The position numbers were made by a program, and so were the translations under genes. Below the pieces are notes generated by a model. That model searched no databases and was not told the DNA's origin. It worked only from the letters and a program-made list of their open reading frames with translations. From the NCBI RefSeq assembly GCF_022376445.1, contig NW_025954985.1, positions 310,001 to 374,000 on the forward strand: a stretch of DNA of 64,000 nucleotides, read 5' to 3'. Position 1 is the first letter of the stretch. Each line of letters opens with the position of its first letter. Of the stretch, positions 44,500-57,600 are shown one piece after another. Source of the DNA: Fomitopsis serialis. Lineage: Eukaryota; Basidiomycota; Agaricomycetes; Polyporales; Fomitopsidaceae.

Positions 44500-44991
44500 A
44501 TGTCAAGCCCTGGATCGGAGTCACCAACTGCAGCACTGCGCCTAGTTCGTTTCGCATCTGCTCAAGACTTCGTCGACGCCGTAACGCCCTTTGACGATGA
44601 CTTCATGAATTTTGGCCTAGGGATGGTCATAGCCAGCCTGTCGCCGTGGACAAGCCCTGGACGTACTGTGACAGGAGCCTCCGAGTCGCATACTCAGGCT
44701 GCATCGGGCGCCGACACCGCGGAAGGCACCTTCCTCGCCGTGTTCGAGGGAGAGCAATTGATGTACGTGGATATCTACTGCTCGGGAGGAACACTCCGCG
44801 GACGGTCGCCATACGCAACGTGTTCATCGCGCCGGAGCACCGCAAGCGTGGGCTCGTACCTGAGCCTGCAGCGGCGAGGATTTACGCGCGCTGTGGGTTC
44901 GTAATCGACCCGGATGCGAGGGACTCGGTTACAGGGAGGAGCCTTTGTTATGTACAGGAGCTGAGAGATGTTACGATGGCATCTTCCTGAC
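44500..44991 (+). CDS. GNAT acetyltransferase, shortened and possibly inactive
   Basis: The frame from ATG 44500 reads MSSPGSESPTAALRLVRFAS, then DFVDAVTPFDDDFMNFGLGM, GTFLAVFEGEQLMYV and, after a one-base slip near 44790, TVAIRNVFIAPEHRKRG. That last block is the GNAT beta4 strand and the start of the acetyl-CoA pyrophosphate loop. Immediately after comes VPEPAAARIYARCGFVID, the C-terminal helix and beta6 region, ending at VTMASS and TGA. In related fungal proteins roughly 30-40 residues separate these two blocks, including the helix that follows the R-x-x-G-x-G/A loop. The gene may therefore carry an internal deletion and be non-functional. An undetected intron is unlikely because the two blocks are contiguous in frame. 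Substrate unknown. Confidence 0.55.
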
Positions 44992-46740
44992 ACTTAGTAC
45001 CTCTGAGTCTATTGCCCTTGTCCATTGTGATTCTTGAACACGTACCAGCGGCACCGATGAGTACGAGCATGTAAGTGCCGGATCTACACTGCTTGCTGCC
45101 AACTGATTGCTGCTTAGATAGACTTAATGAAGCTGTTCTCTACGATCATACTTGCTAGGGCGGTCTTCCGAGGTTGAATTGATGGAGGTTGGTAGACACG
45201 TGTTCCCGCTTATGGGCGCCTATGTTACAGTACCGAAGCAACTTGGTGTCGACCGACGACCTATTCTCTTGCATTTTGAAGGTGACCCTTCGTTTTCCGT
45301 CCTTGCATCCGCGTCTTCTGTCGTGAAGAAAGCAGCTATAGCCAAATTCTTCTGCGACGACTCCAGTTATGGTCCATATTCCCGAGTGAGATAGGAGATC
45401 CCGCTCACGGTACTGGTAGCTGTACGGCATTTCGACAATGTGCGGCAACGACGGGTCGATTGGTGTGTCGGATGCATATGGTATGTGGTTTCTCCATGCC
45501 GCTTCACGCTGTCTGAGCCTGCTTCCCAGTAGAGAGTAGACAACTGCACAATCTCGGTCATGCGCACGACACGGTATGTATCGCTTCTATCTCTGCGGGC
45601 ATGTCACAGCATGTGGTATCAACGGGCGTCGCGGCCACCTTCGATGCGGTGGTCATAATGGGTCCATGTGGCCGGGCGCGACGTCATTGTAACGAGGCGA
45701 GTCGGCGGGTTTCATATCCATATGCTCTGTTTGCACGAAGTCGCAACGCTTGGTTGCAGTACCGACAAGTCTCTTAGGCTCGAGCTTCTGTTATCTACTG
45801 GCATTTACGATGCTCCCCCAGCATGCGGAGGTGCACCGGGTAGCCTTGTGCGCGTAAGTAGTCTCGGGAACCCCGAGACTCATGCTATGCAAGGACCATC
45901 TGCTCCTTATCGTAACTGATGATGTGGGCAGTGCAGCAAGTACTTGCATAGCAGTGCTCCCCGTTGTCATGCCCAAGTGTTATGATACAGCATATTGTGT
46001 TCCCTGCGCATGACCGCCCATGGTCTTTTCCGACGGGTCGCTTGTAATGACGTTCAATTCACACTGGCTCTACAAGGTGTTTGCCATCGCACCAATCCGT
46101 CGTACTTTGTATTCGTCTACGGCTCCCTATGAGGTCGATCAGCTTTACGGACGGGGACCCGAGGATGCAAGATAACAAGTTCACGAGGTGGGCACCGGGA
46201 TCTCCGAACAGGTCGTCATCTCTTCCCGACCTTACCTGGTATAGCAAACGCACGAGTAAGCTGGCGTTCGGTTGATCGGCTAAAGGGAGGGGTGCGCAAT
46301 CGTGCGGGGGATTGACTTCTGCGTCACAAGGATACAGCAGCGTCTCGATAGCGGATCATGGGCATCCCCACGCAAGGCCCGCCTCCAACCCGCCTCACCG
46401 CCGGATTGCACGCTAGACGTTCTTCCCGCCGCTTCGACCACGCTATTGTGGAGCGACTTCCATGCCGCATCTGGATCGGGAAGGTCCCTGCACCGGGCGC
46501 TGGCGGTGTGTAACACACGGGACGTGAGGTATGCACAAGGGCTCACTTCCGTTCTCATTTCATCATCCTGAAGCATGATCAGCGAGTTGCAGGATCTCCC
46601 TGGACACGGCACAAGCATGCTATACCACCTGCGATGGCTTCTCAGCCAACATGGCGGTGGTCCCCGTCATATGGACTGTTCGGAAGGACATGTGCGCCGC
46701 GAAGGCCTTGCTTCTTCATGACGCGGAAGCCGGGGATGCA
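44992..46740. other. Intergenic, no gene recognised
   Basis: Small frames (for example 45152-45394 on plus, 46280-46618 on minus) have no motifs and no plausible partner exons. The right end holds the aspartic protease promoter. Confidence 0.4.
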
Positions 46741-46746
46741 TATAAG
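46741..46746 (+). promoter_or_regulatory. TATA box of aspartic protease gene
   Basis: TATAAG lies about 90 bp upstream of the protease ATG at 46837, in the context GCATATAAGCC. This spacing is typical of a highly expressed fungal gene. No other TATA motif is closer to the start. Confidence 0.6.
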
Positions 46747-46836
46747 CCTCTGGGCTGAATGCTGAACGGCAGGTCGCCTCGTTCGTACCTTCTCCGGTCT
46801 TTCCCCTACAGCCTTCAGCTCCTCAGTTCAACAATC

Positions 46837-48434
46837 ATGTTCCCCAAGGCAGCTCTGCTCACCCTCGCTCTTGCGTTCGTCGCTTCCGCTTCGCCGGTTG
46901 CGAAGGATACCCAGAACGGAATCCGCATTCCCATTCACAAGCGTAGCTCGGTGACCAAGGCTGATGGCACGTTCGACCGCGAGGCTGCCATTCGGCAGAA
47001 GGTCAAGGTGCAGAAGTACGCGGCTTTTGCTATTCTTCCGCTCAGCGACGCACGTGCTCACGTGCTCTCTGTGTCTACTAGCAAGCACCGTCAGAACCTG
47101 ATGAACATCGACAAGAACGTCGGTCTGGAGAACTTCAACCAGGGCGCACACATCCCCGGGTTGGCTGTCCTGCCCCCTTCTCTTCAGAAGCGCCAGGGCG
47201 AGTCCCTTTCGGACGAGCAGAACAATGAGGAGTGGACGGGCACCGTGTCCATTGGCACGCCCGCGCAGGATTTTACCATCGACTTCGATACTGGTTCTGC
47301 TGATCTCTGGATCCCGTCCTCCGACTGCTCCGGCTGCCAGGCGAAGAGCTCATACGATGCATCCAAGTCCTCGACGAGCAAGGAGCAGAGCGGTAACTTC
47401 CAGATCCAATACGGTGACGGTTCTACCGCCTCTGGCCCCATCTACTCCGATACCGGTATGTCTGCGTGGTCGGAGTTTGCTGCCTGTACTTACGGTGGTG
47501 TGCTATTAGTCAGCGTTTCCGGTGTGTCGGTTACTGGCCAGTATCTGTCTGCTGTCAACAGCGAGAGCGGCAACTTGGTCGGTGGGCCGAACGACGGTCT
47601 GATGGGCATGGCCTTCCCTACCATCTCTCAGCTCAAATCGGTAGGTCGGAGGTGATCGGTTTCGTTGTCCCGACGCTGATGCAACGAAAACAGGACCCGT
47701 ACTTTTGGACTGCTGTTGACCAGAAGGCCGTGAAAGAGGGCGTGTTCGCCTTCAAGCTCTCGACCAGTGGCTCCGAGCTCTACATCGGGGGCACGGACAA
47801 CTCGATGTACTCTGGTGACATCGAGTACCACGACCTCTCTTCTTCGGCGCAGGGCTTCTGGCAGATCAGTGGTGCGAGTGCGCTGGTCAACAACAACGCC
47901 ACGGTTTCGGACTTCGACACCATCATTGACTCCGGTGAGCATTTCGGGACAGTGCTCACCATAGAATACCTGAGCTCACCTGGTCTTGTGCGCAGGCACC
48001 ACGATCATGTACGGCCCGCCCGATGCCGTGTCGCAGTTCTACGCTGCCATTGACGGTTCGTCCGAGTACGACTCGCAGAACGGATACTACTCCATTCCCT
48101 GCGACTCCATCCCGACCATCGCCTTCTCGTGGGGTGGCAACAACTGGGAGATCTCCTCGGACGTGTAAGGGTTCTACCATTCCTGGTTCTGCCTAGATTG
48201 ACCGTCGATATGCACAGCTTCAACCTCGGTACTGCCTCCGACGGTAACTGCCAAGGTGCTCTTGCTGCTCAGGACCTCGGTCTCGGTGATAACGTTTGGC
48301 TCCTTGGTGACTCGTACGTGGTCGTCGGTTTCGGTGTCCATGAATGACAGCTGATCTCCAATAGGCTCATGAGGAACGTCTACACCGCGTTCTCTGTCGA
48401 CAACAACGCCGTCGGCTTCGCTAAGCTCTCGTAA
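46837..48434 (+). CDS. Polyporopepsin-like secreted aspartic protease (A1)
   Basis: This is a pepsin-family aspartic protease, secreted as a proenzyme. ATG 46837 gives a signal peptide ([20 protein letters not shown]). A basic pro-segment with [20 protein letters not shown] leads to a possible Kex-type site at SLQKRQGE. The first active-site motif is [16 protein letters not shown], the flap is [16 protein letters not shown], and the second active-site motif is [16 protein letters not shown], split by an intron of about 47933-47995. The protein ends [18 protein letters not shown], stop 48432-48434. Introns also occur near 47015, 47456, 47640, 48166 and 48308. No frame slips are required, in contrast to many neighbours. 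Length and motifs match polyporopepsins of wood-rot fungi, with extracellular nutrition as the probable role. Confidence 0.93.
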
Positions 48435-49770
48435 AAAATGTCTCGACGAGTGTAAGACGGGGCCATTGACTTTGTATCAAATTTGTACGCTCATTGACAC
48501 TGCACGTCGCAGTAGACCGTTGTATCTGTCATTACAGTGTGTAATATATGTTGCTTGGGCATTTCTCACCTTGCAAGTCTTGTTCCCCGCGGTCGGAACG
48601 GTGCCACAGTGATGCGAGTAGTGGCCTTGATGATCGGGGAACGCTGATCTTTGCCGACAGGAGCGTGCGTTGGCCCGTCTGCTTCCATTCGCAACGTTGA
48701 ATGTTGGGTCCGTAGATTGACTATTCAGAGGGTTTTGTGTGTCCTGACACCAAACTAGGCCTGACACTGAAATTGGTTTGCGTGTGCGTCGAGTCGATGG
48801 ACCCCGCTTCATCGGGCGATGCCTGTTGATGAAACAAGCATGGAAGCAATCAAATTTGAAGTCATGGTATTCGTGTTATTGGCGAGTTGTTTCATTCACT
48901 TGGTAGTGACGCACACTTCCTCATTGACTTCCACAGGTATTTTACAGTGGTTCGATGGCCCCGGATGGCGCTGATGTCAGCCACTGGAGTCTGGTATATG
49001 GTGGCAATCACGACGAGCTTCGACTGCAACCGATGCCTGTCCTATGTCCAGGTCCGTTTAGTGTGCATAGTCTATTCGAGACATGGCTGACGGTAACGAG
49101 ATGACCTCCCGACCTTCCTAGATGTGATCGTCTCCCCGCGTTTCGCGGATTCCAGTTCGAACAGCCTATGTAGGTCGTGTGAGTCAATCCACTGGACAGC
49201 GCAATGGAAGCTGCTGCATCGACGTCAAGGACACACGGATCTTTGTGCTCACCATACCGACTGTTCTCCGCGATGCTGTAGCAGTAGTCGGTACGGCAAT
49301 GGTCGGCAAGGGAATTGAGGAGAAGTGGGATTTCCTCTAGCAGCAAACGCCGTCATTACCATGCCCCTTCCTACGAGAATGACATCTCGCATGTCTACTC
49401 GTATCGGTGCGGGAGCTACGATTTTTGATCCAAGCTTACGGACATGTCCGTGGCTCAATCATTCCGATTCTCCACCGATGTTGGGCCCCTCCCATACGAA
49501 GCACTATATCCATGCAATGGTGAGCGCATCTTACCTAGGGATATGAAATTACAACGCCTTCTCACAAGGTACGTAGCTTGCAAATTGTCCGTGGCCTGAA
49601 CGAAGCTGGTGCCGCAAATAAATTTCTTGGCACCAGAAAGCGAAGGCTAGTGTCGTACTGAAACTGATAGACACAACGTGGAGCATCTTCGCATTGGTCA
49701 GTGCTTCAGGAACATGATATCGGGAGTATATAACTTGAAAGAGTTCAACAGACTATCATTGCTCACCGCG
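48435..49770. other. Intergenic, no gene seen
   Basis: Frames of up to 112 codons at 48477-48812 and 49008-49346 (minus) are unsupported. It should contain the protease 3' UTR and the promoter of the membrane protein gene. Confidence 0.45.
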
Positions 49771-51031
49771 ATGTCCCACCCTCCGATGCGGAGGCCACCG
49801 ATCTTTCCTATCACAGAAGCACAGCTGGTCTCGCTCTTCATGCAAAGCTTCGCCTTCGGGGTACACGCGCTGGTCTTCGCGGTTTGCATGCACAGGTGGT
49901 TTTGCCGTTTTCAGATCGCGGGGCTCGGCACGAAGTCCTGGCCCTGGATGGTCGTGGCTACTAGCTTGTTCATCCTCGGAGGAGTGGACGTGTCGCTGAA
50001 CTTATATGATAACATAATTGCGTTCGTCTTCTTCAAGAGGCCCGGCGGTGCTGACTTGCAATTCGAAACGATATCGAACTGGATCAATATCGTCAGGGTG
50101 AGTGGACTCACCGTATTTTCACCTCTTCCTGAGAGCCTGACTGTGGGGCACCAGAGTGTCTTGTACTTCCTTGTCGCGATGCTCTCCGATGCAGCTCTGG
50201 TAAAAATCAATAAACCTTTTGACATCATGATCTCCATTGACGATGACCTGTCGTGACCAGATCTATCGTTGCTGGATTGTGTATGCTCACTGGAAGCCTC
50301 GCTGGGCCGTCATCGTCCTGCCCACCCTCCTGTGGCTGGGTGCGATCGTCTGTGCGACCGTAGACGTTTACTACGTGTCCACCCTGCACAAGTTAGCAAC
50401 GATACCACACGAGAAAACTCTCCGACCATACCTATTTGCAACCTACTTGATGTCGCTCCTTTTGAACTTCCTGGTCACTGGTACGTGCTACAAGCCAATC
50501 GCCGCACTCACTACGCAGTCTAACGTCCATCAAACTAGGGTTGATCGTGTATCGAATGCGGGCGCTGAGCAAGCAGACTTCGTCGTTCATAAGGCAGCAG
50601 CGTTGGAACCGTCTCAAAACCGTCAGCCGCATCTTCATGGAGTCCGCGCTCATGTACACTCTGTCCGTCGTGATCAGCGCCGTGATGGAGATGATCAGCA
50701 ACGATGCGTTCTACGGCACCACCGACGTCGTAAGTTATAGGGTATGCTGAGACATGCTTGTCGTGTTGACCCATTCAACCATTGTCAGAGCGTAGAACTT
50801 GCAGGCATCGCCTTTGACCTCATCATCATCCGGCTCTGGACAGAGAATACGCGTGAAGAAAGCCGCACCATCACGGAATCTTTCATCATGGAGCCACCTC
50901 CCGCTCGACCACGCCTCAACTCCCTGGGACACTATCAACTCCGCTTTCCCCCGCCGCCGAGTCGCGTTAGCTTCGCCCACTCCGAACGTGGTAGCGTCCA
51001 CACTAATATCAGCAAGGTGAGGAGGATATAG
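49771..51031 (+). CDS. Multi-pass membrane protein of a basidiomycete family, function unknown
   Basis: I recognise the family type but not a function. From ATG 49771 (MSHPPMRRPPIFPITEAQ) about seven hydrophobic segments follow. They include LFMQSFAFGVHALVFAVCMH, WMVVATSLFILGGVDVSL, VLYFLVAMLSDAAL, the conserved IYRCWIVYAHWKPRW, VIVLPTLLWLGAIVCATVD, YLMSLLLNFLVTG, SALMYTLSVVISAVME and GIAFDLIIIRL. A polar cytoplasmic-type tail with PPPARPRLNSLGHYQLR ends at 51031. Introns are near 50098-50155, 50201-50259, 50483-50538 and 50729-50788. The N-out, seven-helix layout with an IYRCW motif between helices is common in large Agaricomycete families of predicted receptors or transporters. No frame slip was needed. 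Confidence 0.7.
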
Positions 51032-51516
51032 GAACACGGTGAGTCCCGCCTGTTATATCACGAATAGATGGTGGCTCAGTTCCCGGGTCCAAATCAGCCT
51101 GTCCGGACAATCTCTGTACCTCTATCCGTATCTTGGAGTGTATGAATCTGCAACGGAAATGGCGGACATTAGCAACTTGGACACTGAACACTCGGACACT
51201 CAAAGGACTGGCTACGGAATGAACAATGTACGTGGGTGCGGATATGCAGATGTAAGGCTTGAATTTCTTGAGATCACACATTTGGCTATGTTCTGTTCAG
51301 CATGTATCAGTTAGCACAGACGTCAATGCACACAAAATGTTCCCATCATGGCGAGATGGATGGCAACAAGTCCGTGCCCCAGTTGTGCCCCAAGAAAGTC
51401 TCAAGAAAGGTATGCTCCATGATATATGCTACAAAACGTCGGTGGCTGCGTATGTGACCGTCCCAAGAAGAATAGGAATACCAGACCAACCGGGGATGGC
51501 ATGCGACACTCGAAGC
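51032..51516. other. Convergent spacer
   Basis: Lies between the 3' ends of the membrane protein (+) and WC-2-like (-) genes. No gene or repeat was recognised. Confidence 0.5.
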
Positions 51517-52790
51517 TCAGAAGATGAATGAGTCGCCATCAGGGTTGCTCCCATTCCCTTCGCCCGACTTGTCTGTGCGCACTTTCTTGGCCCAGCGTAA
51601 GCCGCATGCGTTGCAAAGGGTCTTAGGTCCCCCAGGACCCTGAAACGACACGCATGATCAGTTCCCACATAACAGTCACGCGTGTATAAGACGAACCTTG
51701 CGCCATTCTGGCGAGTCCGTGCGACCACAAGTCTGGCAGACGTGGTGCTCTGGTGCGGTGAACGGCCGTTTGGCCTAGAAAGGCTCAAGGCAACGTTCAG
51801 ACATTGTGGAACGTCACAGTGCATACCTTCTTTCTGGATCCATTTGGATCCGTACCGTCGTCGTCTGCGTCGTCTTGCACTTGACTGTCTAGGCTAGTGT
51901 TACCAACTGGGGTGTCACCGTAGCCGCTATAGTAGCCGTTTTCGGTGCGTTGAGCGACCTGCTGCGTGAACCGACTGCCAGGGGAAGTCGACGAGGGCGC
52001 GGGGGAGGATGATGGATACATCACGTTCAAAGCTTTGGCCTGTGCGCGAAGATGAGTGACGCGCTGTTCTAGCCGTTCGTTCTCCATCTTGAGCTCCAGG
52101 AACGTGTTCACCCTGTGGACGGATTCAGTGACAGCTACTGACCCGCTGTACGCAGATACTCACATTGCAGTGTTCCGGCTTGGGTAGGGCTTGGCCGCAG
52201 CGAAGAAGCACCTGAACTCGCCCGAGTCGGAGAAGTAATGCGGTTTGCCGGTAATTTCGAAGAGCACCTCGCGAGGACGCGATGAATAGTCGCTTGCCAT
52301 GTAGAACTCGTTCTTGCATTGCAGACGCGCATAGGCGAGGAGCGAACTCTTCGTCTGCATGCTCTCCTGGAACTGACTGCGGAAGCTGGAGCGGTCGTCG
52401 ACTGATACATGCAACAGGTCAGACGCGACGGTCGTGGGTTCGCATATACAACTAACCGTTCATAAGGTCCGCAATGTCACCGTCTACCAACTCCTCGTCC
52501 TTCCATCCGAGTAGTTCTTCTACCGCCGCACCACAATACCAGACCTTGCAGGTGGGCGACAGGACGAGAACAATCGCCTCGCGTAGCTCCGTAACCAGCA
52601 GGTCTGCCCACCGTTTCCGCCTCGTAAACTCAAATCCCTGGCCTTCTCGCGGCTTCGCGCTGGAGTTCGAGTGCGTGTTTGCATTCGCGTTCGCATCGCG
52701 GTTGGACGCGGTCAAGTCGCGGTTGGACGAGCTGGGCGTGCTACTGGAGGATGTGATGGCATGCTGGGGCATGGCCTCCGCGAGTGACAT
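51517..52790 (-). CDS. wc-2: White collar 2 homolog: PAS and GATA zinc finger regulator
   Basis: This is the WC-2 type partner of the blue-light receptor WC-1, a nuclear transcription factor for light responses. Translation from 52790 starts with a Ser/Asn-rich region ([14 protein letters not shown]). A PAS domain follows: [20 protein letters not shown], then [20 protein letters not shown], and in exon 2 [20 protein letters not shown] with [11 protein letters not shown] coiled segment, [20 protein letters not shown], precedes the GATA finger [18 protein letters not shown], completed by [14 protein letters not shown]. The spacing is C-x2-C-x18-C-x2-C, as in WC-2. Stop at 51517-51519. There is no LOV-type flavin motif, which again fits WC-2 rather than WC-1. 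About 390 residues in five exons, the normal size for basidiomycete WC-2. Confidence 0.9.
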
Positions 52791-54699
52791 GGTGGGGTGT
52801 TGTGAAGAGAGTGCGAACGGGTTGCATGGACATCTTGAATAGGACGAAGACAGAGTTATGTCAAGGCTTTACGGCTTTACGAAAAAGTGCGACAGAAACG
52901 GGACCAGCTGTGGCGGGGGCGCTTAACCTTCCTGTACTTCCACTTGCCTGATTGGGCGACAGTATGTAGCGCGTGCTGCCATTGGCTCATCAGGCACCTC
53001 GCCATTTGAATCGCGACGCAGAAAATGGACACAACGTATCTTTGACTTAGGGGAGACGGCATCGCAGCTCGGGGACATGGCTGCATGTCGGGTGCTGTTG
53101 CGGCTCGAGCACTGTACCAGGGCATATGTAAATGGAGCATCAGGATTAGACGTTACGTCTACGAGGTTAAGTGGCAGTTTGCATCTCACTTTGTACATAA
53201 AAGTCCGAGATGCCCGCAGCAGACTAGGTTCCATGGATTGAGCTCAGGCTCAGGCTCGATGGAGACTCCGAGCCCAGCGGGCGGGGGGTTCCATAGCAGT
53301 CGATATTACATGATATTAGCACACAGTTCCTCCTGTCTGTGCCGTAACACTCCTGAGATTGACAGGATCATTTATCGGTAATGAGTTACCCTGCGATCGT
53401 TGAACATTGCTGCCAAGCGGCGAGGCTCCACACTAGACACGCGTTGCGATATCCTAGCCTAGGGGGACAAATACCAAATGTCTCCTGTGACGCAGTATAT
53501 GTACCTCGACGTCGAGGGCGTGTACTGTAGTCACTAACGGAAGATTGTGCCAAGGGATGCATGGCTCCCCGGGGTCGAGATCAATGTTAGTTGTACGTGC
53601 TCAAGGTACGGCGAGATGGTACACTTCCAGGACCATATCATTCCTTTGTCGGTGGAAGGCTCCGATCGATAGGTGCAGTCGAACCACATCGAAGGTTAGA
53701 CTGTAACGGCACAGGGACAGCAACTGATGCGCAACTGATACGAGAAGTTTTCTGCGCGGCGTTAGACGCAATGACTATGCACCACTGTGCCTTCATGAAC
53801 GGCATGGCGTTATCGAGGTTCTGTTCGGGCCAAACCTCCACGAAGCTTTCAAGGTATGGGTAAAGCAGCGTATCACAAAACCTCTTCGAGATTGAGACGT
53901 ACGATGGAACAACGGTGAAAAGGCACGGAACGTGCAGTGGACACTGCGGAAAGAAGTATCAATATGCAGACACTGGACGGCACTCTGCACGGCACCGTTC
54001 TTAAGGTCCATTCTGAACAGACGTGGACGTATCGAGCGGGGACGTAGACAAAGCGGTGATGGTCTATCGCCCGAAGAGATGACTGTACCGGGGTTGCTGG
54101 CTGCTATTGGACAAGGTTCTGGTAATCTCCGCACTGAAGTGCATCGGCAGGATCATACACGTACCTGGTCAGTATGTATCCGGCAGATGGCTATTCATCT
54201 TGAGGACAGTACTAAGGCCACGGTTGCATGCATCCAGCTTCCGAGGTTGGTGGCTGCCAGGTGCGCGTTCTCTTGAGTAATCGCCCAAGCTTATTTAGTG
54301 TGTCGCAATCGCAGGAAGTGATGACGGGAAGTGTGCACCGTATAACAACCTCTATTGGTGGTGACAGCGAAATACGACAAGTCGGCCGGTCACATATCGC
54401 CGAATGCTAGTCCGACTAGAGTGATTGCGCTCACCTGCGTGCCAAGTGCTGATTGGAAAGGGGACGTAGATGTCGTCGCCCTATAATTCGCCAGGCTGCA
54501 TCTGCATCAGCGATTGTCGCGGCGGGTAAGAGGAGGTGCCACTTGGTGCCACTGCCAACGAGACGATCAGCGCCGGAGGAAGCCGATGCAGGCATTTGTT
54601 CGTGTTTGCGCATCAGGACGTTCGAGCAAGCGCGTTGTTACTAATTTGTTACCTTCCCGCGCAACGCGCTTGTCGCGGTCGACGACGTCGACATACAAC
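52791..54699. other. Intergenic, 1.9 kb, divergent promoters
   Basis: Separates the divergent WC-2 (-) and kinesin (+) genes. Frames up to 114 codons occur at 53591-54276 on both strands, but no family motif or exon chain was found. Confidence 0.4.
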
Positions 54700-57600
54700 A
54701 TGGCTCCCTCGCCAGCATCCTCGGGCGCGGCCACGACTTCCGTGCAAGTCGGTGAGTACGCTCTGCTCGTCCTTGCACACCGAGGTCGCTCATAGCGCGT
54801 CGCAGCGGTCCGTATCCGCCCCACGACGACTCAGGACACCAGTTCCACCCCCGCTCGTTTCCAACGGTCTGTAGTCAATGCCGTCTCATCCACCACCGTC
54901 ACCGTGGACCCTGTCTCGTCAGCTGCTGGCGGGGGAGCACCTGCACCCGCTGCACCCTCCGCCAAAAAGCAGGCCTTCAACTTCGATCAAGTACATCCGC
55001 CAGCGACGACTCAACATGCCCTCTTCACGACCACCGCCCAACCTCTCCTCTCTCGTTTTATTGAGGGTTATAACTGCACTATTCTCGCGTATGGTCAGAC
55101 CAGCAGTGGAAAGACTTTCACCATGACTGGTATCGACCTTGACGCTAATCCCAACGACCCGTCCAACGGCATGGGTATCATCCCCCGTGCCGTGTCCACC
55201 ATATTCGCCCGGTGTAAAGAGCTCAAGCAGGAGCGTGGTGACTCGTGGCAGTATAGCCTGAGGGGCTCGTTTATCGAGCTGTACAACGAGGATCTGATCG
55301 ACCTCCTGAATATGGAGGACGGAGGAGGCAAGCAGGTGCAGATCCGAGAGGATAAGCAAGGTCATATCTTTTGGGAAGGGCTGCGCGAGGTCAGCGTACG
55401 GGGTCCGAGTGAGGTCATGAGGTGAGTTGTCTACGTCGTATAGTGATCGTCATACCGTGTTGACACACTGTAGTCTCATCCAACAGGGTTCAGCGATTCG
55501 CCGTACAAATGAGACAGACATGAACGCACAGTCGTCTCGTTCACATGCGATCTTCTCCTTGACGCTCACGCAGAAGAAGTACTCTGGTTCGAAGCCGCCC
55601 CCTCGGTCATCATCACCCCTACCGCCTGGCGGTCGCCCTGGGTCGCGGATCGCGCGACCGGGTACCGCGATGTACGGCTCGTCCCAAAGCAACCGTGTAT
55701 CGTCACCCACGTTCGGCCGGCCATCGACACCAAGCTTCCAGTCTGCGATAGGCAGAGGTGGGCGTCCAGCAAGCTCGCTTGGATTCTTGTCCCCGGATCG
55801 TGGACACGCGAAAGACGCCGCGGATGATGGCGATGGCGACTGGGTTACGGTCATCTCCAAGTTCCACTTCGTCGATCTAGCTGGTTCCGAGCGGGTGCGT
55901 GTGCTTCTAGTTGTACACACCTTGATGCTCATACTTCGCACAGATTAAGCGCACGGGAGCCGCCGGTGACCGCATCAAGGAGGGTATCTCCATCAACAGC
56001 GGACTGCTCGCGCTCGGGAATGTCATCTCAGCGCTCGGGGATCCTGCACGCGCCAAGTCGCATACGGCGTCGTACGTCCCGTACCGCGACTCGAAACTTA
56101 CGCGGTTGCTACAGGACTCCCTCGGTGGGAATGCGCACACGCTCATGATTGCGTGTGTGAGTCCGACAGAGTGGAACGCGGGCGAGACCATTAACACGCT
56201 CAAGTACGCGAACCGGGCCCGGAACATCAAGAACCGCGCAGTGATGAACGAGAAGGAGGAGGGTGGGACGACTTGGAGTGGCTCCAGGGCACCGTTACTC
56301 GTCTACGGAAGGAGCTCAAGGTCCTTAAGGAGGGCGGTACGATCTCTGTCGGATCTAGCGTGTCTACCCCGCGCAGCAGCATGGAGTTCTCTGACGGCGC
56401 TGGGAAGAAGGTGCTCGCGCAGATGGCGGAGCTCCAGAGCAACTACGAGGACATGCGCGAGAAATTCGTGGAGCGGACGAGGAGCTCACACGTCTTCGGC
56501 GGGAACTCGCGGAGAAGCAGCGCTCGTCCAAGGGGCACATGTCCGGGACAGCGAAGTACGAGGAGATCGTCGGTCCTGTTATCGAGGAGTACGAGAAGAC
56601 GATCAGCGCGATGGAGGCAGAGCTTAACCTGAATCGCGCTGCGTTGAGGCACACCAACGACCTCTACGAGGAGAAGGACCAAGAGTACATGGAGCTCGTG
56701 GAGAAGCAGTCGACGACCGAGCTGTATGTCGAGGAGTTGAAGTCCAGGGTGTCGAAACTGTTGGAGCGTGAAGCTGCCAACGAGGTAAGTGCAGACAATC
56801 ACGTGTCATTCGGCTTAGTGCTACTCGTACTCAGGCATACATCCACGACTTGGAGGAGAAAATCAAGCAACACGACGAGACTTCTATTAGTTCCAGCGGT
56901 TCCATCACCGATTTAAAGCGCGAGATCACTCGATACAAGGACTCCGACTCGTACAACACTCAGTACATCGCTGATCTTGAAGCCCGGTTGACCCGCGCTG
57001 ACGAGTCCGTACTCGCGCTGCGCGACACTTTAGAGAAGCTGGAGCGCGAGTGCGAGCGAAGGCGTGAAGAAGCCGAGGTCCTTCAGTCGCGCCTTGATGC
57101 GCTTCTGCGCGACGGCGAGAGTTGGCGGACGGATCTGGAGGAGCGCGAACAGAAGGTACGCGATCTGGAAGCCAAGAAAGAAGAGTGGGAGGCGAGGATG
57201 AAGGAGGCCGACCAGGACCGGCAGCGTCTCAACGAGCTCGTTGGCGAAGTCGCGAAGGCACGAAAGGAACTCGAGGCCAAGTCGGTCCCGCCGTCGCTCA
57301 GGAGCGCTGCCAGCACCGACACGCTCGGTGGCAAGTCCCTGCTTAACGGCACCAGCCCCGCGGAGGAGCAATTCATCACTCTTCAGCAGACTCACACGGC
57401 GACGCTCGCGGATCTTTCTTCCGTCACTGCCAAGTATCACGACGCACTCCGGGAGATCACAGACCTTGCGGCTCAGCTGGAGGAGGCCAAGGTCAACGCC
57501 CCGCTTGCACTCTCAGAGTCTGAAGATCGGCCGGCTGACCTGTCTCCTAGGAGGAGAATGGGAAAAGGAAGCCCGAAGGCGGGCAGCGAAACGCTTCTGA

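Noticed and set aside
44500..44991. Treating the GNAT frame as a normal active enzyme
   Set aside because: The two halves of the GNAT core abut without the intervening cofactor-binding helix, so full function is doubtful.
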